From Candidatus Kapaibacterium sp. (lineage in GTDB: Bacteria; Bacteroidota; Ignavibacteria; Kapaibacteriales; HRBIN21): a stretch of 64,000 bases of DNA. Shown piece by piece: positions 47,784 to 55,971 of this stretch. The notes under the pieces were generated by a model, which did no database searches, was not told where the DNA came from, and was given only the letters and a program-made list of their open reading frames with translations. The stretch is taken from positions 1-64,000 of the forward strand of contig JANXCT010000001.1 in assembly GCA_025059875.1 (NCBI GenBank), in the 5' to 3' direction. The position numbers and the translations under genes were made by a program. Each line of letters opens with the position of its first letter. The first letter of the stretch is position 1.

Positions 47784-48884
47784 ATGGCGTCCGAACGAGA
47801 CCTTCAGCACCTCCACGAACTATTGGAGGGTGACCTCCCTGTGGAGCACGAGGAGAAGCTCTTCTGGCGGTTGGCGACGGAGGAGGATCTCCGCATAGCA
47901 TTTCGACAGCTCCTCCTTCTTCACCGCCTACTGCCACACACTTCGCCACCGTTACCTCCAGAGGTGGAAGACGCTATCGTAGAACGGCTAGGATTCCGAC
48001 GGCGCACGCCGACCCGTCTCCAACCGTGGATTGTCGGCACGATATCGGCTCTGCTGGGAGCTGGAGTAACAGCCCTCGTGCTGTTGCAGTTCTTCAAGGC
48101 GCCAGCCGTGCAAGTTCGCACTCTCCCGTCCCCCGCACCGATAGAAATCGTTCTCCACGCACCCGTCCCTGCCAGTACACGAGCGGAGGCAAGCAGTCCA
48201 AGGGGGAAAGGCCGTACTACACCTTCCGCCGAGACGGCATCTGAACTCAGCACTGGTAGTGAACCGATCTCTGTTTTACTCCAGACGAGTTCCCTTCGGA
48301 GGGCACTGCCAGTCCTTCCGCAACGAACATTCGACGAGTTGCCCTACCAACCCCTACCCTCGCAGCCGTCACCTCTGGCTCCCGTCCTACAACGATCGGA
48401 ATCCGCAGTAGGACTCGCTTCACCATGGGTGAGCATACGCACTATTGGAATCTGGGAAGCCAGCAGCCCGGATATCATGCTGCCAAGCCGTGCACCCTTC
48501 GGAATCCGGAACGTCGCTGCCGGAGTCTTCACCACTGTAACCCCAGAGCATTCCGTTGGCCTAGAGGTGGGTAGCGAGACGTTTCCGCAAGAATTCACAA
48601 CCCGTGAGGGCGCACTATACCGTCAGCGGCCAACACTCCTCTGGGGAGGCCTATCGTACGAATGGTCCCCCGAGGTCTCCCCTACTCCTTTCATGCGCAT
48701 GACCCTTGGGGGTACAGTCGTCGGTCCATTAGCTAAGATGTGGCTGGGCTTGAAGGTGCCTCTCGGCGCGAGCACCCAGGCTGCAATCGGGCTTGAGGGG
48801 ACGGCTCTCTTCTACCGCCTCGATAACCGGTGGTTTGTCACCCGGAAAATTGGGCTGAGCTATGGCATGGCGCTGGGCCGTTAA
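47784..48884 (+). CDS. putative anti-sigma factor with C-terminal beta-barrel-like domain
   Basis: 366-aa protein. Residues 1-80 are soluble, charged and helical, with a Leu-rich LRIAFRQLLLLHRLLP. Residues 81-104 form one clear membrane helix (PWIVGTISALLGAGVTALVL). A Pro/Ser/Thr linker (105-210) follows, then about 150 residues with alternating polar/apolar strands, such as IRNVAAGVFTTVT, HSVGLEVGSETF, LLWGGLSYEWS, MWLGLKVPLG, AAIGLEGTALFY and RKIGLSYGMALG. These look like an eight-stranded outer-membrane barrel. Position after an ECF sigma gene and the single helix suggest an anti-sigma role. No zinc-type HxxxCxxC motif is visible. A soluble periplasmic beta domain is the alternative. Confidence 0.65.
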   Translation: MASERDLQHLHELLEGDLPVEHEEKLFWRLATEEDLRIAFRQLLLLHRLLPHTSPPLPPEVEDAIVERLGFRRRTPTRLQPWIVGTISALLGAGVTALVLLQFFKAPAVQVRTLPSPAPIEIVLHAPVPASTRAEASSPRGKGRTTPSAETASELSTGSEPISVLLQTSSLRRALPVLPQRTFDELPYQPLPSQPSPLAPVLQRSESAVGLASPWVSIRTIGIWEASSPDIMLPSRAPFGIRNVAAGVFTTVTPEHSVGLEVGSETFPQEFTTREGALYRQRPTLLWGGLSYEWSPEVSPTPFMRMTLGGTVVGPLAKMWLGLKVPLGASTQAAIGLEGTALFYRLDNRWFVTRKIGLSYGMALGR

Positions 48885-49479
48885 GCTGATCTCCCTTGGC
48901 TATGCCGTATGGACTGGGGGGTGCGTTTCCCCAGAGGAGCTCCCTACGGAACGGGAAGTCCTTCCTCCGAAAGTCCTGCTAGTACTTGAGGAGTCTAGCA
49001 TCCGCTGTGAGGTCCAGCACCGCAGCGACACGTTCACATGGACGTCGTATGCGGTGAATCTGGGAGAGGCCTCCATAGACACAAGCCGGGGGAGCGAGAG
49101 CCTCTACCTTGCCGCTCTGCTCTGGTCTGTGGGCTCACCCGCGGACTGGCCCGCAGGGATAGATTCCATTGAACTCCGCATCTCCGGACTCCGGAGTGGC
49201 TTCTTAGCTGATGACCTGAGCTCTATCCAGTCTCTCCGGCTCATCTCCTGGGAACGGAAGCGCCGAGCCGTGGTACGACGAGTCTTAAGCTGGCAGCAGG
49301 GCCGACCGGTACCGAAGCACCTGCGGCTCCGATACCAATTGATACGTGCGCTGGGTCCTTCCCCCCGCTGGATTCTTACCTTCTCCTTCCTGGTCACGCC
49401 ACCCCATCCCGACGAAGGCCCGAAGGACGATGCACCTATCTTGCGACTCCATGTCATGCTATCGCTGAAACCCCGGTAG
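48862..49479 (+). CDS. lipoprotein of unknown function
   Basis: 205 aa. A signal peptide ends in a lipobox (VWTGGC, Cys near residue 21), so it should be a lipid-anchored envelope protein. After the Cys it has strand-like segments, but I recognise no family. It starts inside the anti-sigma/barrel gene (23-bp overlap), so the three genes from 47178 form one translational unit. It may be the outer sensor or partner of the barrel protein (inference). Confidence 0.65.
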   Translation: MAWRWAVKLISLGYAVWTGGCVSPEELPTEREVLPPKVLLVLEESSIRCEVQHRSDTFTWTSYAVNLGEASIDTSRGSESLYLAALLWSVGSPADWPAGIDSIELRISGLRSGFLADDLSSIQSLRLISWERKRRAVVRRVLSWQQGRPVPKHLRLRYQLIRALGPSPRWILTFSFLVTPPHPDEGPKDDAPILRLHVMLSLKPR

Positions 49480-49502
49480 CCCCGAGGAAGGTGATGAAAC
49501 TG

Positions 49503-49510
49503 TATTTTTG
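49503..49510 (+). promoter_or_regulatory. tRNA-Val promoter -7 box
   Basis: TATTTTTG lies 10 nt before the tRNA 5' end, matching TAnnTTTG. Transcription would start nearly at the tRNA's first base. No clear -33. Confidence 0.5.
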
Positions 49511-49519
49511 CGGCGGAGT

Positions 49520-49594
49520 GGTCGCTTAGCTCAGTTGGTCCAGAGCGTCCGTTTCACACGCGGAAGGTCGGTGGTTCGAATCCACCAGCGACCA
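49520..49594 (+). tRNA. tRNA-Val (CAC)
   Basis: 75-nt cloverleaf: acceptor GGTCGCT/AGCGACC, D arm GCTCAGTTGGTCCAGAGC, anticodon arm TCCGT-TTCACAC-GCGGA (anticodon CAC) and T arm GGTTCGAATCC. No CCA encoded. The 167 bp to trpS contain no gene; CATGTTTG (49688-49695) is one base off the -7 consensus. Confidence 0.96.
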
Positions 49595-49761
49595 CAGAGC
49601 GATGGGAGGTCGCGGAGACCTCAAAGAAGCCAACGTTCCCACCGTAGAAAGCCCCCACACCAATCCCTTGCCCTCCCTCCCGTCGCTCATGTTTGCGCAA
49701 TAGCGCTACAGAATCGTTCGTCCCCTGGCTCCGCATCGGGTTGGACAGGGAAACGCTACGG

Positions 49762-50799
49762 ATGGAGCAGCGCCGCGTCATCCTCAGCGGAATTCAGCCC
49801 TCCGGACGCTTGACGATTGGGCATTACGCTGGTGCTCTCCGAAACTGGGTAGCGCTGCAGCGGGATTACGAGTGCTTCTTCATGGTTGCTGATCTCCACG
49901 CCATCACGGTGCGACAAGACCCTGCTGAGCTTCGACAACGCACCCTTGAAACCGCTGCTCTCTTCCTCGCCTGTGGCATCGATCCACAGCAGAGTGTACT
50001 CTTCGTGCAGTCGCATGTCCCTGAGCACACCCAGCTTACTTGGGTGCTAGCATGCCTAACAGGCATGGGAGAGTGTAGCCGCATGACTCAGTTCAAAGAG
50101 AAGTCTGCTCAGCACCGACACAACGTCAACGTAGGGCTTTTCGCTTACCCTATCCTAATGGCAGCCGACATCCTGCTCTACCAAGCGGATCTCGTGCCAG
50201 TCGGGGCTGACCAGAAACAGCACTTGGAGCTTGCTCGGAACCTTGCGGAACGGTTCAACTACCACTATGGCGAAACGTTCCGAATCCCCGAGCCATACAT
50301 CCCACCGGTAGGGGCAAAGATCATGAGCTTGCAGGAGCCGACGAAGAAGATGTCCAAATCTGACCCCAACGAAAGCGCCGTGCTCTTCCTTACGGATACC
50401 CCCGACGACATCCGCCGCAAGATTCGGCGGGCTATCACAGACTCTGGCCGCGAAATCCGCTACGACGAAAAGAACCGTCCAGGCATCAGCAACTTGATCG
50501 TGCTCTACCACGTTGCCACGGGCAAGTCCATCCCAGACATTGAGCAGGAGTTCGAGGGTGCGGGGTATGCTGACCTGAAGGCTGCTGTAGCAGAGGCCCT
50601 CATTGAGTTCCTGCGCCCCATCCGGGAGGAGTATGAGCGGCTCATGGCGGCCCCAGATTTCCTCTTCTCTGTTCTACTGCAAGGAGCTGAGAAGGCACGT
50701 TCCCGCGCGCAGCAGACGTTGCGGAGGGTGTACGAGCGAGTTGGCTTCCTCCTCACCCCTGTGGAAGCAGTGACCTCCGTCCACAATCACCTCGAATGA
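49762..50799 (+). CDS. trpS: tryptophanyl-tRNA synthetase
   Basis: Charges tRNA-Trp; 345 aa, class I. Opens with RRVILSGIQPSGRLTIGHYAGALRN, in which GHYAG stands for HIGH, then ADLHAITV, LQADLVPVGADQKQHLELARNLAERFN in two parts, and KMSKS in PTKKMSKSDPN. The ATG at 49762 is the start that keeps the family N-terminus; 23 upstream residues are unlikely. 4-bp overlap of its stop with a short downstream frame. Confidence 0.96.
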   Translation: MEQRRVILSGIQPSGRLTIGHYAGALRNWVALQRDYECFFMVADLHAITVRQDPAELRQRTLETAALFLACGIDPQQSVLFVQSHVPEHTQLTWVLACLTGMGECSRMTQFKEKSAQHRHNVNVGLFAYPILMAADILLYQADLVPVGADQKQHLELARNLAERFNYHYGETFRIPEPYIPPVGAKIMSLQEPTKKMSKSDPNESAVLFLTDTPDDIRRKIRRAITDSGREIRYDEKNRPGISNLIVLYHVATGKSIPDIEQEFEGAGYADLKAAVAEALIEFLRPIREEYERLMAAPDFLFSVLLQGAEKARSRAQQTLRRVYERVGFLLTPVEAVTSVHNHLE

Positions 50800-51110
50800 T
50801 GGGCTCCTGCGAGGCGCTTGGAGGCTCTCCTCTACCAGCCCCGTGGCCCGTACTCTCAACCGACGTCTCCCTTCCTGCGGCCCAAAGATTTAGCTGGGCT
50901 GATAGTTATCACGGAGCAAACCTACTCCAACTTCTGCAGGGCAGCGCTGACTTCGCCGCTTCTCGCTGCAGCGAGAGGTCGCCCGTCGGCAAGTTAACCA
51001 ACTGCCTTCTCGGTCCTCGACAGGCCTTACTCCTCATGGGCGGGGTGCGAAACCTTCATGCTCGTGGGAGCCCACAGGTCCCCGCACTGTAGCCCCCTAC
51101 TGTACCTCTG
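50800..51110. other. 311-bp gap with a doubtful 98-aa frame
   Basis: Between trpS and rsmG. A 98-aa frame (50796-51092) begins as ATGA on the trpS stop, but its protein (Gly/Ser/Ala/Leu-rich, no motif) resembles nothing I know. A perfect 16-bp palindrome TCTCGCTGCAGCGAGA lies at 50961-50976, giving a possible RNA hairpin. No TAnnTTTG box is visible. The interval could hold a small RNA or an undescribed small gene. Confidence 0.3.
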
Positions 51111-51773
51111 ATGGACAGCGTACAGTTCTGGACTATCTGCGCGGCCAATGGAATTACGCTAGAGCCAGAGCAGCTGAGGGCGCTCGAGCGCTACGCCAAC
51201 GAACTGCGCTACTGGAATGCCCGCGTCAACTTGATTTCACGCAAAGACATCGAGCACCTCTACGAACATCACTTCCTCCACTCGCTGGCGGCTCTCAAGT
51301 ACGTCTCACTGCCTGAACGCGCCTGGTGCGTAGATGTCGGCACCGGCGCAGGACTCCCAGGAATCCCTATCGCGATCGCTCGTCCCGACCTCCACATGCT
51401 GCTAGTGGAGGCCGTTGCAAAAAAAGCCCGTCTCGCTGCCCTCTTTGCACGCCACACAGGACTCCCCCACCTTCAGGTTAAGCGGGTCCGGATCGAAGAG
51501 CTCAGCGACGACCCAGCCTACCAGCACTCCTTTGACGCTGCCTTTGCCCGAGCTGTTGCCCCGCTAGCAACCCTCGCCAAATGGACGCTCCCGCTCCTCA
51601 AGCCCAAAGGACAACTCGTTGCTTACAAAGGTGGCGACATTAGCTCAGAGATTGAGACGGTTCGACGCTCCTTCCCCGAGCTATCCGTCACCGTCCACGA
51701 CATCCAGCTCCACGGTGCTCCCTGGTTCAAAGAGCAGCAGAAACGCATCGTCGTCTGTTGCAGAATCTCGTAG
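51111..51773 (+). CDS. rsmG: 16S rRNA (guanine-527-N7)-methyltransferase
   Basis: Methylates G527 in the 530 loop; 220 aa. LRYWNARVNLISRKDIEHLYEHHFLHSL spans the family N-terminus, then AdoMet motif VDVGTGAGLPGIPIAI, and AFARAVAPLATL with the C-terminal LVAYKGGD. Loss in other bacteria gives low-level streptomycin resistance. Confidence 0.95.
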   Translation: MDSVQFWTICAANGITLEPEQLRALERYANELRYWNARVNLISRKDIEHLYEHHFLHSLAALKYVSLPERAWCVDVGTGAGLPGIPIAIARPDLHMLLVEAVAKKARLAALFARHTGLPHLQVKRVRIEELSDDPAYQHSFDAAFARAVAPLATLAKWTLPLLKPKGQLVAYKGGDISSEIETVRRSFPELSVTVHDIQLHGAPWFKEQQKRIVVCCRIS

Positions 51774-51777
51774 ATCC

Positions 51778-54145
51778 ATGTAGTACCGATCCCTCCCTGT
51801 GCTCTTCCTCCTTGCTGCCCCGATATCGGCGCAGTCCCCGGTTGTCCATTCTCCAGAGGTCTACGCCCTTGTACGCCTAAAGGCTCCTCCCTCTATCCTG
51901 TTCCCGCTGCTATGGGACCTCGGCGCAGACGAGCACTCTCTGCGATGGACTGCTCAAGGAATCGAGGCAATCCTCCCATCGTGGAGCATTCAGGAGCTAC
52001 GCCACCGAGGTATCCCAGCGGAAGCCATCATCCCCGACTTGGAGGCCTACTACGAAGACCGACTCCTCTCTTCACCCCCTGCAGAACGCTCCGACACCGA
52101 TCCTGTCCACTTCTGACTGGGGAGCATGGGGGGCTTCTACCGGCTGGAGGAGATATGGGAAGAATTCGCGCGCATGCGTGAGTTCTTCCCCCCAAGCCGT
52201 CACCAGACCCGATACGTTGGGCTTTTCCATAGAGGGGCGTCCAATCTTAGGGTATCGCTTCTCGTTGGGGACCGCGATCGACACTCTACCAGCAGTGCTC
52301 TACACTGCACTTCACCATGCCCGCGAGCCTGGGAGTGTGACGACATTGGTCTTCTTCCTCTGGTGGCTGCTAGAATCGGCCCGAGCCGGTGTCCCAGAAG
52401 CACTCTACCTGCTGCGACACCGCTTGCTATATGTTGTGCCTGTTGTCAATCCTGACGGCTATGCCTACAACCAGCTCCGCTCCCCAAACGGCGGGGGAAT
52501 GTGGCGGAAGAACCGCCGACCTAACGAAGACGGCAGCTTTGGGGTAGACCTCAACCGCAACTATGGCCCACATGCCTTCTGGAATGCCCCCAACGGAGGA
52601 TCGTCTACCATCCCACGATCGGACACCTACCGAGGGACTGCCCCCTTCTCTGAGCCCGAAACCCAAGCTATCAAGTCACTGTGGCAGCGCTATCGGTTCC
52701 GTATTGCGCTGAACTACCACACGTACGGGAATCTCCTCATCTACCCGCACTCGGCTTTGGACCGCGAAACCCCAGACTCGTTGCTCTACCGACTCCTCTG
52801 TGCGGAAGCCACTCGGAGCAGCCTCTACTCCCTCGGGCGAGACATCCAAACAGTCGGCTACGCTGCTCGTGGTGTGTCCGACGACTGGATGTACGATACC
52901 TCCGAAGGCAAGGCACGGACCATCGCCATGACACCTGAGGTCGGCACCCTCTTCGACGGTTTTTGGCCACCACCCGAACGTATCCTCTCACAAGCGCGCG
53001 AGAACCTCTGGCTCAACCTCCAAGCAGCATGGAGTGCTGGGGCTAATGTGCGACCTATAGCGTCTTGGATCTCTTGGGACACCATTCCGAAACTCGTGGT
53101 CCAGTACTGCAACATCGGTACCCAGCCCTCACCCCCGACCCCCGTTTCCTTGCGAATAACAAACTCAGAGCCAAACGTTGCGCTTAGAGACTCGCTCCAA
53201 CTCGTTACGCCCTTGCGCCCAGCAGAGTGCCAGCGTCTCCAGTGGGAGCTTCCCTTCCCCGCTTGGCGCAATGGAGATAGCCTTGCCGTGGAACTGCTCG
53301 CAGTCCAAGATGGCATCCCACGCCGCGACACGCTGCGATTCCAATGGGGAAGGCCCACCGTTATCGAGCTGTTCACCACGGCTCAGGACTCCAGCCGGTG
53401 GGCCCTGAAGGGATGGCACGTTGCGTGGGACTCGTCGTTTGGTGGCTGGGCGCTCCACAGTCGACTAGGGGCCTCCTACCCTGACTCTGCGTCACTCTAC
53501 GCTACTCTCCGCACCCCCATCACGCTTCCTCCGCAGAGCTCAGCAGTGCTGGAGCTATGGGCCCGCTGGAGCATTGAAAGCAACTACGACGTTGCTGTTG
53601 TGGAAGTCTCTACTGATGGCGGGCATACCTGGACACAGCTCCGGGCCGATCGGATGCGGGCCGGCACCAATGTCCCTGGCAGTCGACAGCAGGGAATCCG
53701 CTGGGGATGGGATGGCAACTTCCCCTTGTGGTTTCCACAGCGCTGCGACCTAACTCCTTTCGCAGGACGGACGCTACTGCTCCGCTTCGGGATGCTCAGC
53801 GATCCTGCACTCCGCTTCACAGGGCTCTCCGTTGGATCTATCCGCTTGCTCGTGTTCCACGACTCCGTCCAGGCCATGCCACCTGAGCCGATGCGGGCCT
53901 GGTTTTTCCCCGCTCTCCTCCGACCTGGGGAACGGCTCTACTGCCATCTACCGCCACTCGGCCCATCTGCGAGTGTCGAGCTCTTCACGAGTACAGGAGC
54001 AAAGGTGGGAAGCTATCCCATCTTCGTAAGCAGCGACGGCGTGGGAGCCTTGCTGTTGCCAAGCTCACTAGCACCCGGGGTATACGTGCTCAGACTCCAA
54101 CAACGGGAACGATGCTGGTTTGCTCGCTGCGTTGTACTGCCCTAG
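51778..54145 (+). pseudogene. secreted M14 zinc carboxypeptidase, 5' part damaged
   Basis: The 3' part (from about 52194 to 54145) is a clean M14 peptidase: zinc residues in TALHHAREP, DLNRNYGP, NYHTYGN, and the Glu of MTPEVG. It ends in a strand domain and LAPGVYVLRLQ...FARCVVLP, a type IX secretion-like sorting tail. The 5' part codes for the signal peptide and propeptide (SPVVHSPEVYALVRL, LPSWSIQELRHRGIPAEAI, MGGFYRLEEIWEEF), but has three lesions. TAG follows the ATG directly (51781), TGA splits HF from LGSMGGFY (52114-52116), and a C6 run (52188-52193) shifts the frame. A GTG at 52178 could start the catalytic part without a signal peptide. Confidence 0.75.
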
Positions 54146-54158
54146 CTCTCTAGGGCAG
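54137..54158 (+). terminator. hairpin across the M14 stop codon
   Basis: CTGCCCTAG pairs perfectly with CTAGGGCAG (9 bp) around CTCT; the stop codon lies inside the stem. No T-run follows, so a factor-dependent or weak terminator is more likely. The next 150 bp to ridA hold no gene that I can support, only a 6-bp hairpin GAGGTC/GACCTC near 54231-54249. Confidence 0.45.
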
Positions 54159-54308
54159 AGCCATGGAGCCTGGGAGCATCTTAATCTTAGGTATTCGACT
54201 TGCCGGCTAAACTCACGCAGTTCGAGCCCCCGAGGTCCCACAGAGACCTCCCAACCCCTAGAGCTTACGCAGTATGCGAGGGACCGCAGTAGGGGTGCTG
54301 TAAGCGCC

Positions 54309-54692
54309 TCAGGGGATAACCGCAATAGCCTCAATCTCCACTAGGGCTCCCCGCGGGAGTGCTGATACCTCAACGGTTGTTCGCGCTGGTGGGTGTGGCC
54401 CAAAGAAGTCGGCATAGACCTCGTTCATCGCAGGGAAGTCCTGCATCGATCGGAGGAACACTGTGGTCTTCACGACATGTTCCAGGCCTGCCCCCGCTTG
54501 GACAAGGATCGACCGTAGATTCTCCAGTGCTTGGCGTGTCTGTTCGCGAACATCCTCACTGACGAGTACTCCATCGGGCGTCAGACCAATCTGCCCAGAG
54601 ATGAAGAGCAACTTCCCCTGCGTGAGGACGGCTTGTACATACGGCCCAATAGGGGCAGGAGCTGCATTCGTGAAGATTGTCTCCCGCATCAT
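54309..54692 (-). CDS. ridA: RidA/YjgF enamine-imine deaminase
   Basis: Removes reactive enamine/imine intermediates of amino-acid metabolism; 127 aa. PAPIGPYVQAV, LLFISGQIGLTPDG, VVKTTVFLRSM and the C-terminal PARTTVEVSALPRGALVEIEAIA with the catalytic Arg are typical. Overlaps the ROK gene (ATGA). Confidence 0.94.
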   Translation of the reverse strand: MMRETIFTNAAPAPIGPYVQAVLTQGKLLFISGQIGLTPDGVLVSEDVREQTRQALENLRSILVQAGAGLEHVVKTTVFLRSMQDFPAMNEVYADFFGPHPPARTTVEVSALPRGALVEIEAIAVIP

Positions 54693-55639
54693 TCGGGACC
54701 GCCATTTGGTTCACCTTCCGAGCTTAGGAGAGCAGCTCCAATCGCTCCAGCCCAGGAGCCAAAGTGAGTAGCCCGGAGCTGGACTCGCTCAGCCAGTGCT
54801 GGAAGAGCACGCTGGCGAACGGTCGCCTGAGCCACAGAGAGCAAGTTCGGAAAAGCCTCTACACTGCCGCCCCCCACAACGACAACCTCTACGTCCAGCA
54901 GGGCAATAGCAGAGACGATTGCAAGTCCCGTAACCCAGCCGACCCATGTGATGCACTCCCGCGCTGCCTCATCTGCAGCGGCGTTCGCCTCAGCCAAGGT
55001 TTCCATCGTCACTGGACGGGAAGCAAGCAAGGAAGCTGGATAGCGGCGAACGACCGACTGAGCACACCGCAGCAGCGCAGCCTGCCCGACGTACTCCTCC
55101 ACGACTCCAACCCGGAAGAGCGGCATTCCAGCTTGCCCTGACGCCGTCAGGTCCACCACCATGTGGCCGATTTCGCCTGCCCCACCATGTACTCCACGCC
55201 ACAAGCGTCCGCCGAGGATGAGTGCTCCGCCAACCCCTGTCCCCAGCGTCACGTAGAGGAAGTCCGTAACGTCCCGGGCCGCACCTGCTCGGTACTCTGC
55301 CCATGCTGCGACATTTGCATCGTTATCCACCCTCACCGGCAATCGGAAGCGCTGCTGGAGCCAGGTCTGTAGAGGGACCTGCCTGAGGGCAGGGATATTC
55401 GGGGAATGCACCACGCTACCGCCATACTCCACAAAGCCAGCTACCCCAACGCCGATCCTCTCTACATCCTGCTCCCGTAGAGTTGCCCGAAGGAGCTGCT
55501 CTAACCAGTCTAGGAAGGCGTCCCCCTCTGCAAACTGCGGCGTGCTGACAATCGAGCTCCATCGGAGTGCTGCTGTATCGGTCTCCACCACCGCCAGCTT
55601 TGTACGCGTGGCGCCGATGTCAATCCCAAGTGCCACCAT
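54689..55639 (-). CDS. ROK-family protein (sugar kinase-like), without Cys zinc motif
   Basis: 316 aa, actin-like ATPase fold. ALGIDIGATRTKLAVVE (phosphate-1), VDNDANVAAWAEYRAGA with the catalytic Asp, TLGTGVGGALILGGRLWRG, and GAGEIGHMVVD with the conserved His. The ROK zinc motif (CxCGxxGC) is replaced by TASGQAGMPLFRVG without Cys. No DNA-binding domain precedes it, so a kinase role is likely and not a repressor. Start at 55639 follows the DivIC stop (TGATG). Confidence 0.87.
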   Translation of the reverse strand: MVALGIDIGATRTKLAVVETDTAALRWSSIVSTPQFAEGDAFLDWLEQLLRATLREQDVERIGVGVAGFVEYGGSVVHSPNIPALRQVPLQTWLQQRFRLPVRVDNDANVAAWAEYRAGAARDVTDFLYVTLGTGVGGALILGGRLWRGVHGGAGEIGHMVVDLTASGQAGMPLFRVGVVEEYVGQAALLRCAQSVVRRYPASLLASRPVTMETLAEANAAADEAARECITWVGWVTGLAIVSAIALLDVEVVVVGGGSVEAFPNLLSVAQATVRQRALPALAERVQLRATHFGSWAGAIGAALLSSEGEPNGGPE

Positions 55640-55971
55640 CACGGCGCAGAGGGAACAACGTAGAGCGTCTCTCCAGGGCGCACCATACCGTACCGTTCGC
55701 GAGCAAGCCGCTCAAGCTCTATGGGGTCATTTTGAACGCGGTCAATCCGATGTCGGAGCGAATCGATTTGACGGAGCAGCGCGTGGTAACGCTGCTGGAG
55801 TTCTTCATACCGCCGCTCAACCCGCCAGCGAGTCAGCAACCCATACCGCGAAAAGACTCCGACGATGAGGATGCCAAGAGCAACGGCCACCGTTGCCCAC
55901 ACCCAAGGGTGGCACAGCGCTGGCCATCGTCTCAAGACAGACCCCGTGCGCAACAGCTTCTGTCGGATCAC
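55639..55971 (-). CDS. DivIC/FtsB-like septum-formation protein
   Basis: 110 aa with one N-terminal membrane helix (WVWATVAVALGILIVGVFS, about 24-42), then a coiled coil (RVERRYEELQQRYHALLRQIDSLRHRI) and the end motif DPIELERLARERYGMVRPGE. This is the bitopic layout of FtsB/DivIC in the divisome. GTG start overlapping the gcvPA stop. An unusual operon place, away from other division genes. Confidence 0.88.
   Translation of the reverse strand: MIRQKLLRTGSVLRRWPALCHPWVWATVAVALGILIVGVFSRYGLLTRWRVERRYEELQQRYHALLRQIDSLRHRIDRVQNDPIELERLARERYGMVRPGETLYVVPSAP

Noticed and set aside
51778-54145. Stop-codon reassignment (TGA or TAG as sense)
   Set aside because: Many intact genes here end in TGA or TAG, so the code is standard.
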